Assembly: GCA_040285745.1 (NCBI GenBank)
Contig: JAUFOR010000004.1
Coordinates: 496,001-560,000, forward strand
Length of the DNA: 64,000 bases
Source: Barthelona sp. PCE
Taxonomy: Eukaryota > Metamonada: BaSk clade
Direction: 5' to 3'
Part shown: in pieces, positions 48,317 through 57,088 of the stretch
Layout of the letters: each line of letters begins with the position of its first letter
Position numbering within the stretch: position 1 is the first letter of the stretch
Program-made: the position numbers and the translations under genes
Notes under the pieces: model-generated
Told to the model about the DNA's origin: nothing
Databases searched by the model: none
The model's input: the letters and a program-made list of their open reading frames with translations, nothing else

Positions 48317-49252
48317 TCATTCTGTATCTGTATCTGTGTCCGAGTCAAAGCCCTGGAATGCGTTTGTTAACTGCATTTTCTTCTCAAATCCTTCAAAATC
48401 GCCCAATTTGTGTTTCCGATCATTTAACGCAGACTCGTTCTCTGTAACAGTCGTGCACATATACTCATCAAACGTGTTAAAGAAGAGTGCGTCCTCTATA
48501 TCATCGTACAGCGTTCTGAACCGCTCTGCCGTCCGTACTACAGTAACATTATCTCCGAGTAATGCGTCCAAACCTGGCTCAAACACTTCCTTCAGCCGCA
48601 CGCTCACGCCCTTTAGTCTCTCCACAACAATTTTCCGCTCTGAGTCGGCCATCTCCTCTGCATACAAGGACAAGATGTTAAGATCGTCTCGAATCCGTCG
48701 CTCAATACCGTCTGGTATACGATGCGCTGCTGCGTTGTACTTGCGCAGAAGCGCCTTCCTCCGAAGAGGAATTGACTGTATGTTCATGTCTTCAGTCGGG
48801 AATTGAACATTGGTCTGCAGCAACGCAAAATATGCATTACGGATGGACACATCACGAAACGCACTCCTGAGTTGCTGGATCATACGGAGGCAATCTGTAT
48901 ATACGTCTCTGGAAGGCATATGTCTCTGCAAATCCAAAAGCTTTCTTACAAACGGGTTCAGATCACGAAAAAACGTGTTCCTGAAGTGTTCCCAATGTGT
49001 GACGAAATCATTGAGTATGATGACACACATACGTCGCCGTTTGACACTATTTTTTGTAACCTTTCTTGCAAAAATTGTAGAAATCATCAATTCATGAAGT
49101 AAATCTATATACATGTCCGTTGCTGTTGTGGCATAGCTGTCTATCTCTTGATAAAAGAGTGCCCTCTGCTCAATAAACTCCTTGTTTGACTTACTGCGAA
49201 GAGTTGCCCTAAAAGCAGACACTATGGTCTTGGGAATCATTGTGCTGGTCAT
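48317..49252 (-). CDS. hypothetical helical protein (possible VHS-like N-terminus)
   Basis: A 311-residue helical protein. The segment VTKNSVKRRRMCVIILNDFVTHWEHFRNTFF near residues 65-95 is loosely like the VHS/ENTH-type helices of UVSSA (transcription-coupled repair), and a basic RRKALLRKYNAAAHR follows. The match is too weak to name it. The C-terminus ends in an SDTDTDTE repeat, encoded by a tandem GTATCT-like microsatellite near 48320-48345. Divergent from the MYCBP/FAP174 gene. Confidence 0.75.
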   Translation of the reverse strand: MTSTMIPKTIVSAFRATLRSKSNKEFIEQRALFYQEIDSYATTATDMYIDLLHELMISTIFARKVTKNSVKRRRMCVIILNDFVTHWEHFRNTFFRDLNPFVRKLLDLQRHMPSRDVYTDCLRMIQQLRSAFRDVSIRNAYFALLQTNVQFPTEDMNIQSIPLRRKALLRKYNAAAHRIPDGIERRIRDDLNILSLYAEEMADSERKIVVERLKGVSVRLKEVFEPGLDALLGDNVTVVRTAERFRTLYDDIEDALFFNTFDEYMCTTVTENESALNDRKHKLGDFEGFEKKMQLTNAFQGFDSDTDTDTE

Positions 49253-49445
49253 ATTAACTCCATAGACCGCTTGTCATTACTGGAAAGAGATAGAAACAGA
49301 AATACATTTTGCCAGAAAGCGAACTATCCGTTGCAACTGCTTTTGGTTTATTCTAATCTAACTAGAACCTTATTTATGCACGGTTGATGATCGCACTCAT
49401 ATCAAGAGCTCTTCAAATTTGCTTTACGTTATACTATCCATTTCA

Positions 49446-49783
49446 ATGAACTACACTACCCCTGAGGCGAAGAAGGAAGAGTTTAGACGCTATCTTGAAA
49501 GTGGCGGCGTTGTCGATTTGGTCACAAAGGGTATTCAAACATTTTTGGAGCATTTTTGAATCCAAAACCTTCAATTTAAGAGCTCTAACATTTAGCACTC
49601 GTTGCACTTTATGAGGAGCCCGATAAGCCCCTTAACCCCATCGACTTTGTGCGAGAATACTTCACAGGAACAAGCTCCACTGATGTTTCTGATTTGCAAG
49701 AGGAGAACGACAGATTAAAGTCCAGAGTCAAAGACCTTTTGGATGAGAACGAGCAGCTGAAGTCTCAGTTAACCACTATGTAA
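49446..49783 (+). CDS. MYCBP: MYCBP (AMY-1/FAP174) with one intron
   Basis: Exons 49446-49530 and 49596-49783 splice to a 90-residue protein that aligns along its whole length with human MYCBP. EEFRRYLESGGVVDLVTK matches exon 1, ALVALYEEPDKPLNPIDFVRE follows directly across the splice, and residues 60-88 are the conserved leucine-zipper-like coiled coil (EENDRLKSRVKDLLDENEQL). Without splicing the frame stops soon after the donor site. MYCBP binds AKAP-type amphipathic helices. The Chlamydomonas orthologue FAP174 sits in flagellar radial spokes, so a ciliary role is likely. TACTATCC lies just before the ATG. Confidence 0.93.
49531..49595 (+). other. 65-base spliceosomal intron
   Basis: Begins GTATTC and ends CTCTAACATTTAG. 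The conserved MYCBP protein fixes both boundaries: Lys-Ala-Leu-Val-Ala is read across the junction, with the Ala codon split after its first base. Branch motif CTAAC, three bases, TAG is the same arrangement as in the intron at 35882-35918. Confidence 0.9.
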
Positions 49784-50055
49784 TATTTTAGCAGAAAGCG
49801 TCACATGCACAATAAATTGATCAGTTTCTAATTTTTTATGCAACTTCAAAGTGCTGAAGTACAATTTTAAAGGAACATAACGACAACAAAACTGCGCAAC
49901 AACTTTTTTCATCACATACTCAAAAAAAGTATTATAGTTTGATTAATCAGGAATTTTTATGGCCATATAGCATTTATATACTAATGTAAACCAGCACACA
50001 CTAATAAAAGAGCTACACATCCTGTTTTACTTTATATTCTTCCTTTATCCTTTAA

Positions 50056-52587
50056 ATGAAGGAAGACATCATTCAACTGGACAAATCTTTATCATCCGTC
50101 GATGACGCGTTTTTTGATGAAGCATACAGTGAGGAACAACTTGTTTCCTCTTTATTAGATAGCATTGATGGTGAATTCGTTGATAATCCTGTATTTGTAT
50201 CAAAGGTAGCAGCTTTAAGGCAGCAACATGACGTATTGCATAGTGTTTTGAGCACAACAGTTATCAAGAACAGCGAGAAATTTGTTAATGGGGTCAATCT
50301 CATTCGTAAAGTAGAGAATTCTCTTTCTTTTGGAGAGGTATTCTGTGTCAATGCCCAGAAAACCATCGAAACCAGTCTAAAAAAGGAGCTTCAAATCCTT
50401 GAACATATCATCATTGAATCTCGATATCAACACGTTGTTGAGCTTGAACAAGAGCTTAAACTCGTCCACGACTACCTATCGGGCGTCGACGAGTGCATCA
50501 AGGAAATTGAAGAGAGCCAATTATCCGTTGATTTGAATAATAAGTATCAAACTTTATTGGGCAATTTGAACCATTTCGAAAAGTATAACTTTTATATCAC
50601 CCTCCGTGACCGTATCCTCGGAATCAAGTTTACCCTTTTGAATAGTACAAAAGATACACTCAAAAACTTTTTAATGCAAAATTATGTTAAAAGTGAACAT
50701 TTAGGAAACGTTCTTAGCACTTTGGAGATCTTGAATGTCCCTTCATCGGAAGTGTCACAGACAATTGTGACACAGATGCATGCGATCTGGCGTAGAGAAA
50801 TTTTAAGAGGGTTGCTTCTTGAAAAATACCATATGCACAAAAACAAGAAGTTTGAGGATGTTCTCAAGCAAGTACTCCCACTCCGATCCATATACACTCT
50901 CGAGTCATACTGCTCCACTCTCCAGGAGCTATGCATGAGGTTTAAAGTTTTCATTGACGCACTTGACCACAATACCAACGCAGAAATAATATCAAGATTA
51001 TTGAGTGAGCGCCGCATTCTGCTGGAAATCGTGCACTCATCATTCAATTTCCTACTGCATGGTCTGGGTGAGGCGCAAATGACAATTCAAGGATTTAAAG
51101 TTGTGGCCAACACAATCGATCGTCTGGTGTGGACTTCCCTCCGCTTCCTCGGACACAGTGGCTTGGTTGAATACCCTGAAGCGACGGAAATAGACGATAG
51201 CAGTCTCTTTTCTGTTTACCAACACCTTTTAGTTGATATGTTCGAAGGAATCATTGCTCAGTCAACAGCTTCTTGCATTGCTCAGTTGAATGAGACTGTG
51301 AAACGTGAGACGTGGATGCTGGTTGATTTCGATGCTGACACACCTCGCCGTTTGGTGGAGCACACAATGCATCTCGGTATGCTAGCGTTCTTCCCATTCA
51401 CTGAGGATGACGTCTCTGACGAGGTGTGCCTAATTGACGAGTACACGGTTGAGCGGGAGATGCATACGATTCCTAAACTCCCCTCTTTCGACGGACAGAC
51501 GACCAACACTTTTGTTTTGATGTACCAGTTGGTACAGGAGCTCACACAGCTGTCTGTAACGTTCCCTCCGTGCAGTTCCATGAGTTATGCGTGTGTTTAT
51601 TACATCGCCGAGTTCTATTTGTACGCAGTATATTGCCTTTTCGCAGTGACAACCGTACCACCATTTGGCATTGACGTATCGTCATTGACGAGTTCACTGG
51701 GTCAGTGGTACTACCACCGCCTAACCTGGATGTTTGATCCGCTGAGAGCTGACCGCCGCATGCCTTGCTTTTTTACGTCGTTGCAGAAACCCGCAAACCC
51801 TGAGATGATCAGCGACAACCTGCGCATCCGAGGCATTACGATGCACCAGAGATTCAATGTGGTCCAAGACCTGCTCAGTATGCCTCGATTTTTGAAGCGG
51901 CTGACTAAGGGTCGTCATGATCCTATCTCGCAGTTCTTTGCCCAGTTTGGAGTTGCTGGTTTTGAGGAACTTGGACTGTTTTGTATGAGGACAACGTGCG
52001 TTTTGGTACTTTCAAAGATGAAATTCCCAACAACCAGTTTTAACCAGACAAATATGGCAGCTCCCCAGAAGTGGGTGCAAGCTGTAATCAAGTTTTTGAA
52101 GAAGGAGAAGAAAAGAATAGATAGCTTCAATCTTACAGATGCTTTTATCACACAGTATCATACGACACTGCTGGAGCTCGCAGTCAAGTGGGTGTCTTCC
52201 TTCATTGCCAGTATGACCTCGTGCTCAGAGCTCGGTCGCACTCAGATGTTGATGGAGATACAGACTTTGGTGGGAGAACTAAGCACTGTATTTGTTTCCG
52301 AGTCTGCAACTCTCGTTCCCCTTACACTGTTTGCTAAATGTCTTGTCTTTGATGGTGATACTCTCCTTGAGTTTATGATGGAAAGCGCAGCACAACTGAA
52401 CGAGGCGCAAGTTTCGAGTCTGGCCAGATTCTCAAATGCTTCTACTTCTGAGCCACCGGAGATGCTTCACGCGAAACTGTCTGCAATGCATAGGAACGCT
52501 CAGATGCGTGCAAACTTCGGAGTGCTTGTTCCGCCCGAAGAATATGAATTACCTGTTTTCGTTTTTCCTCCCTTTAAATCGAAGTAA
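50056..52587 (+). CDS. VPS50/syndetin-like subunit of the EARP complex
   Basis: An 843-residue helical protein. The N-terminal third is coiled-coil-like, as in CATCHR/GARP-type tethering proteins. KRETWMLVDFD near residue 415 matches the conserved E-x-W segment of VPS50. The C-terminal part (WVQAVIKFLKKEKKRI, LAVKWVSSFIASMTSCSELGRTQM) matches the end of VPS50, where KCSNEGRALM-like sequence is conserved. VPS50 with VPS51-53 forms the EARP complex, which tethers recycling endosomes. VPS54 (GARP) is the main alternative. The stop overlaps the next gene's start (TAATG). Confidence 0.68.
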   Translation: MKEDIIQLDKSLSSVDDAFFDEAYSEEQLVSSLLDSIDGEFVDNPVFVSKVAALRQQHDVLHSVLSTTVIKNSEKFVNGVNLIRKVENSLSFGEVFCVNAQKTIETSLKKELQILEHIIIESRYQHVVELEQELKLVHDYLSGVDECIKEIEESQLSVDLNNKYQTLLGNLNHFEKYNFYITLRDRILGIKFTLLNSTKDTLKNFLMQNYVKSEHLGNVLSTLEILNVPSSEVSQTIVTQMHAIWRREILRGLLLEKYHMHKNKKFEDVLKQVLPLRSIYTLESYCSTLQELCMRFKVFIDALDHNTNAEIISRLLSERRILLEIVHSSFNFLLHGLGEAQMTIQGFKVVANTIDRLVWTSLRFLGHSGLVEYPEATEIDDSSLFSVYQHLLVDMFEGIIAQSTASCIAQLNETVKRETWMLVDFDADTPRRLVEHTMHLGMLAFFPFTEDDVSDEVCLIDEYTVEREMHTIPKLPSFDGQTTNTFVLMYQLVQELTQLSVTFPPCSSMSYACVYYIAEFYLYAVYCLFAVTTVPPFGIDVSSLTSSLGQWYYHRLTWMFDPLRADRRMPCFFTSLQKPANPEMISDNLRIRGITMHQRFNVVQDLLSMPRFLKRLTKGRHDPISQFFAQFGVAGFEELGLFCMRTTCVLVLSKMKFPTTSFNQTNMAAPQKWVQAVIKFLKKEKKRIDSFNLTDAFITQYHTTLLELAVKWVSSFIASMTSCSELGRTQMLMEIQTLVGELSTVFVSESATLVPLTLFAKCLVFDGDTLLEFMMESAAQLNEAQVSSLARFSNASTSEPPEMLHAKLSAMHRNAQMRANFGVLVPPEEYELPVFVFPPFKSK

Positions 52588-53033
52588 TGGTGCGTAAGAC
52601 GATTCGCCCGGCTGGTTTAGGGCGCGCAAACCATCAAATTCTTCTTCCTAAACGCAGGAAGAAAAAAGCCCATCATTCAATTAACAGTGGAAATACAATC
52701 ACTTTAAGCAATCATCAGAAGCTTTATGTGAAGCGTATCACGAAAAGACACGTTGGATACCATAGAGTAAGAGAAATTCTTCAAAATAATGGATTTCACA
52801 GTATTTCTGAATCAGTAACGTTATATATTGCTTATTCTCATCAGAACACAGAGGTTGGCATCGTTGCTATGGTGGGAAATGTGGTGGAAGCGATGTACAC
52901 GAAGAAATTGTTCCAACGTAAGAAGCTCATGACTAATTTACTTCGATACATCAGCATTGATGTTGGTGCCAAGTTGGAATTCACATCTCTAACGGAGGAG
53001 GGAAGCCTATTTCTGAATAAGTTCAACAAATAA
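52587..53033 (+). CDS. small basic protein, possibly GNAT/ESCO-like C-terminus
   Basis: A 148-residue protein whose ATG shares its A with the TAA stop of the VPS50-like gene. The first 60 residues are very basic (PKRRKKKAHH, KRITKRHVGYHR). The rest alternates strands and helices: SVTLYIAYSH, EVGIVAMVGNVVEAMY, FQRKKLMTNLLRYI, and LEFTSLTEEGSLFLNKF. The last piece has the spacing of the AFSQPTPDG-x-FA-x-KY end of ECO1/ESCO acetyltransferases, but the acetyl-CoA loop is not clear. I regard the function as unknown. The stop lies in AACAAATAAATG. Confidence 0.65.
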   Translation: MVRKTIRPAGLGRANHQILLPKRRKKKAHHSINSGNTITLSNHQKLYVKRITKRHVGYHRVREILQNNGFHSISESVTLYIAYSHQNTEVGIVAMVGNVVEAMYTKKLFQRKKLMTNLLRYISIDVGAKLEFTSLTEEGSLFLNKFNK

Positions 53034-53283
53034 ATGAACCGAAAATTATTTTCTTTCCTTCAACACACTGGACTTCTGGATCTGGAAACTGTTTGATATG
53101 TGATATAAGACCTGAACAACCATCACAGAACGCTAGACATTAGTTCTAAATTTCAAAATAAAGATGAACATCGCTGACATTATTCAACCTTTTGACCATC
53201 TGCCAAGGGTCTTATTTTGTGTTACAAACCCATACATGCATTGAAAACTTGCTTTTTGTTTTCTATCCTCTTTTAGACTAAAC

Positions 53284-54162
53284 ATGGGATCTGGATCTTC
53301 TCAACCCGCTCAACCTTCTGCTGGAATTGTATGCCCTGAAGGTGCATACTGTCCTGGTATGCCCAAGACACAACACACCTTTGCTACACATCTTTGTGAT
53401 ATCGATGGTCGTGTCAGCGTTATCAATCGCTACATCGAAAACCAGATTGGTGTTGACTGTTGTGACTGTATCTCTCACACAGCTCTGGTCAAGGCTCTCG
53501 CTGATGGTCGTGATGAAGATTTGATGGAATCTCTCAAATTCAAGGTTGGTATTTCTGTCAAGAAGCACGGCAGCCGTTACATTGTTATCTCTGCTCACGA
53601 GGATACACTTACATATCCTGCTCCCAAGGAAGTTCAACTTCGCGATCTTGCCGCTGCCGCTCAGCGTGTTCACAGCTGGGGTTTCGACGCTAGAATCAGA
53701 GGTATGTACCTTGACAACAACCTCCACGTTCACGAGGTTGACGTTGTTTACCCTGTCCGTGCCATGTACAGTACTTGTATTAACTGTATGGATGGACGTA
53801 CACAGGGCAACTGTGAAATGTTTATCCGTCACAGAGATAACGTAGACTTTGTTGATATCGTCACCGAGGCTGGTCCAGTTAAGATCATGGCTGAACAGAA
53901 GCCTGAAAACCTTGTTGAGAGAATTAAGGAGCGCGTTAACTTATCAATTGATAAACATGGTTCCCGTAACATATACATCATTGCTCACCACGGCTGTGCT
54001 GGTAACCCTGTTGCTGAGGATATTCAGAAACGCGAACTGAGAACTGCTGTGAATAATGCCCATCGTATGTTTAGTGACGTCAAAATCACTGGTCTTTGGG
54101 TCTGCAGCAACTGGTGGGTCGAGGAGTTCTGTTCAGCTGGTTCCATCCCCACCGAACTTTAA
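53284..54162 (+). CDS. tandem beta-carbonic-anhydrase-like protein, N-terminal half degenerate
   Basis: A 292-residue protein made of two copies of one domain. The second copy (residues 163-285) has the beta-carbonic-anhydrase-like metal set: CINCMDGRTQ with Cys168 and Asp170/Arg172, and IIAHHGCAGNP with His235/His236 and Cys238. The first copy (35-150) has LCDIDGR with Cys38 and ISAHEDTLT, where the second Cys is Thr108, so zinc binding is probably lost. KHGSR is shared by both at 94-98 and 224-228. Such domains are known mainly from bacteria. The N-terminus MGSGSS fits N-myristoylation. C-ending codon bias suggests high expression. CTATCC precedes the ATG. Confidence 0.8.
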   Translation: MGSGSSQPAQPSAGIVCPEGAYCPGMPKTQHTFATHLCDIDGRVSVINRYIENQIGVDCCDCISHTALVKALADGRDEDLMESLKFKVGISVKKHGSRYIVISAHEDTLTYPAPKEVQLRDLAAAAQRVHSWGFDARIRGMYLDNNLHVHEVDVVYPVRAMYSTCINCMDGRTQGNCEMFIRHRDNVDFVDIVTEAGPVKIMAEQKPENLVERIKERVNLSIDKHGSRNIYIIAHHGCAGNPVAEDIQKRELRTAVNNAHRMFSDVKITGLWVCSNWWVEEFCSAGSIPTEL

Positions 54163-54238
54163 TCCTCCTGTACCAATTCCAATAATAAATATATCACACA
54201 ACATCTTTTAACAAAATATTTTACACATTAATGATCTA

Positions 54239-55885
54239 TCATAGGTTATTCAAGACGTTGTCCAATGCAGAACCATGCTTTGAGATATTCACCAGCTCTA
54301 AGTTCTTACGCTGTAGAAGTTCTACGTTCCCGGTTAACTGTGTAACCAGTCGCCTTAACTGTTCGTTTTCTCCCATAAGCTGCTCGTTTTCATCAGCATA
54401 GTGTCCATAATCACGGAACTGACGCTTTTTCTGCCTACTTAACTTGGTCTTTTCCCTTTTCAGCTCTGAAATCCTCGCCTTCAACTCCTTATTCTTCTGC
54501 TCAAGCGCAGTATTCTCCTTTTCGAAGCGCAACACGCCTGTGATTCTGTCCTGGAGCCTGTTAACCTCTTTCTGTAAATGATGTGTTCTCATTTTGTGAT
54601 CTTTAAGACTCAAACCTAACTGTTTCTTCTCCCCACGAACGAGATCAAGCTCCTTATTCAGAGCAACTACGTTTGTGGAGCTCACAACAAGCTGGCTTTC
54701 GAGTGCGCTCATCCTCTTCTCCATGACTCGAACCTTTGCAACCAAAGCTTCCTTCTTACGGCGGGGCATCTTTTGTGTGGCTGCATCAATCTCTATACGC
54801 GTAGGAAGCGGTGTTTTGAATGCCTGAAGATCCTCTTGAGGAATTGTTTTCTCCTTCAAAGGTGACACGTCAACGAAATCATAAGGTTCGTGACCGCAAG
54901 GTGACTGTGGCTTCGGGGTGGGTGGAAAAGATGAGTCCATCGAGTGTATAGACTGCAAAGAAACTCTCAACTCACGACTCTCATTAACCTCTTCTTCACT
55001 CAGAGGACTTAGCTCCCCCTCACTGTCTTCATCTGTCAATTCCGGTTCACCGTTGAATTCTCCGAAGTTAGGTGGTGATGCTGGGATCACTGCCTCGATC
55101 TGCATGTTTCTTTGTTGCTTGATGGGGGACGGGGGTGGGTTCAAAACATGGTCATCATACAATGCAGATACGGCTGTCATAAAACGCCGTATAGGTTCGG
55201 TAGAAACGTCAGATACAAGCATGTTGAAACCATCATCGTTCTTAACAAAATCACGCAACAAACTAAGCAATTTAGAACGGGGCAGCAGCAAAAACGCACC
55301 AACTGACTGGTCCGGGTTGTCCAAGACGCGAGACGCAACGCTTTCGAGGGAAGGGTGAGACACATCGAGCGAGAACAGGCGAAAGACACCACTTGTTCCA
55401 TGTCCGTGAGTCTCCTCGTTTAAAAACTTTGGGTTAACCTGCAGCTCGACCCTAATAAACCTTTGCCGAGGGAGTGTCAGCTTCTCTATGTCCTTGAGCT
55501 CATTGATGACTGTGTTCATGCATGGAGTCCACTTTGACTCCGACATGAGATAAAAAACGCGTAATTTGAATAGATAAACGCTCTTACGTAATGCTATGCG
55601 CTTGCGTTTGAAGCGATCTACCTTGGGGTAATGATCGTTGATAAGATCCCGGCGATATGCAAAAGTTGAATGCGAAAACAAATCACACAAGTTGTTTACG
55701 ATAGCTTCCATATTTCTACGACGACGCTGCCCCACCACAATGAGATCTACGTTGTTGCCTACAAAGAGACCACTTAAAACTTCAAAAAAGTAGGCTGAAA
55801 TCAAATTCGAAATGCTACATGATGCATCAAACTCATCAGCTCCTTCGGTCGAGGACCCAAGTAGTACTGTCTTCATCTTTTTCAT
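54239..55885 (-). CDS. coiled-coil protein of unknown function
   Basis: A 548-residue protein. The first 240 residues look globular (FFEVLSGLFVGNNVDLIVVGQ, FYLMSESKWTPC). Residues 240-350 are Pro/Ser/acid-rich and disordered (NPPPSPIKQQ, SPPNFGEFNGEPELTDEDSE). Residues 370-545 form a long coiled coil (ALVAKVRVMEKRMSALESQL, EQKNKELKARISELKREKT). No named family. Divergent from the next plus-strand gene, with only 74 bases between starts. Confidence 0.78.
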   Translation of the reverse strand: MKKMKTVLLGSSTEGADEFDASCSISNLISAYFFEVLSGLFVGNNVDLIVVGQRRRRNMEAIVNNLCDLFSHSTFAYRRDLINDHYPKVDRFKRKRIALRKSVYLFKLRVFYLMSESKWTPCMNTVINELKDIEKLTLPRQRFIRVELQVNPKFLNEETHGHGTSGVFRLFSLDVSHPSLESVASRVLDNPDQSVGAFLLLPRSKLLSLLRDFVKNDDGFNMLVSDVSTEPIRRFMTAVSALYDDHVLNPPPSPIKQQRNMQIEAVIPASPPNFGEFNGEPELTDEDSEGELSPLSEEEVNESRELRVSLQSIHSMDSSFPPTPKPQSPCGHEPYDFVDVSPLKEKTIPQEDLQAFKTPLPTRIEIDAATQKMPRRKKEALVAKVRVMEKRMSALESQLVVSSTNVVALNKELDLVRGEKKQLGLSLKDHKMRTHHLQKEVNRLQDRITGVLRFEKENTALEQKNKELKARISELKREKTKLSRQKKRQFRDYGHYADENEQLMGENEQLRRLVTQLTGNVELLQRKNLELVNISKHGSALDNVLNNL

Positions 55886-55959
55886 GTTCCCTTTGAACAG
55901 AGAGCTGAAGAAAAGGTGTTAAAACGAATAACACTCTTATCATTAAGCTTTCCAACTTT

Positions 55960-57024
55960 ATGGAGCAGGAAAGCAGGGAAATTGATGGAATGGTTGAGGC
56001 CATCATTCATGAACACAAAGAAGAGCAAATAGAGGAGGCAAATAGTCAAACCGTGTTATTCTTTCCGAAAACACAGTTAACTCCAGTGCTACGCCGCAAG
56101 CTAGCGTGTGCTGAGTTCTCTATCACGGATAAAATTCTTATCTTACTTCAATCTACAGATATTGATACATTTAAGGTGGGTATTCAACATCTTATGGCCT
56201 GCCAACAAGTGTCGGACTTTAACTTTAGTCCTTTCACACATTTAATAGCAAACAAGCTCATGGAGTATGAATCGGATGAGAAAATTTTCCAAGCATGTCT
56301 TTTCCTTTTAAGCTCTGCTTGTTCTCGGATGGACGTAAGTATTATAAATGGTAAAATGTTCTCTTACGACTTTCAGAGATTTATATGCACATATTACCAA
56401 AAAAACATATTTTCTCTTCAAATTCTCAACATTATTGCATTTATTTCCACTGTTGGTGTGGTTTATGGCCAAATTTCCAGGTTGGTCTTCAATTTTTTGG
56501 ATAGATACATTGATACAGATCGAGTAACAGCACTTGTTGTTCTTCGAATAATGCAGAATTTCTTTAGGTTTGAAAGAGTCAAGATTACAACATGTTTGGA
56601 AGATAAAAGATACAAAAATACATTTTTACAGGTAATGTACAGTTTTTTTAATATGTTTTTCCCTTTGTTGAGTAAGCCTCATATTCCTACAGTTTCCTGT
56701 ATTCTATTTTTCATATTAGAAACTTTTGATTTACAGAGTTATCAATTTTTAAAAGGTAAAAATTTTGTTAACGATATACTTTTTTGCATACAAGATCTTT
56801 TGAACAGAGTAGATATGGTTGTTGTAAGAACTATCAAGTTTCTTGTATACATCCTTATTGAATATCGAGCGTGTGATTTAATCGACTTTAATCAGTATAA
56901 GCCCACTTTGTTGCGTATTTTGAGCCTTTTTGTGGATCCCAACAAAACTAATTTACCCATTGAGAATCACAAGGCCTATGAGGAATTACAGATTATATAC
57001 GCTTCTCTATTGAAAGAACGATAG
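55960..57024 (+). CDS. hypothetical alpha-solenoid-like protein
   Basis: A 354-residue protein. The first 30 residues are acidic (EQESREIDGMVEAIIHEHKEE). The rest is short hydrophobic helices of repeat-like spacing (QACLFLLSSACSRMD, ILNIIAFISTVGVVYG, VLRIMQNFFRFERV), as in armadillo/HEAT proteins. No family is recognised. No signal peptide. TTATCATTAAGC precedes the ATG. The stop lies in GATAGTAAAC. It precedes THG1 by 64 bases on the same strand. Confidence 0.78.
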   Translation: MEQESREIDGMVEAIIHEHKEEQIEEANSQTVLFFPKTQLTPVLRRKLACAEFSITDKILILLQSTDIDTFKVGIQHLMACQQVSDFNFSPFTHLIANKLMEYESDEKIFQACLFLLSSACSRMDVSIINGKMFSYDFQRFICTYYQKNIFSLQILNIIAFISTVGVVYGQISRLVFNFLDRYIDTDRVTALVVLRIMQNFFRFERVKITTCLEDKRYKNTFLQVMYSFFNMFFPLLSKPHIPTVSCILFFILETFDLQSYQFLKGKNFVNDILFCIQDLLNRVDMVVVRTIKFLVYILIEYRACDLIDFNQYKPTLLRILSLFVDPNKTNLPIENHKAYEELQIIYASLLKER

Positions 57025-57088
57025 TAAACTTGATTTTCCATTTTTTGTCCCTTCTTGTCCTTTTTTTTGACAATTTTTGCATTCACAA

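Noticed and set aside
53278-53832. 184-codon minus-strand frame opposite the carbonic-anhydrase-like gene
   Set aside because: Explained by strong codon bias of the sense gene, which removes stop codons in one antisense frame. The sense protein has clear domain motifs.
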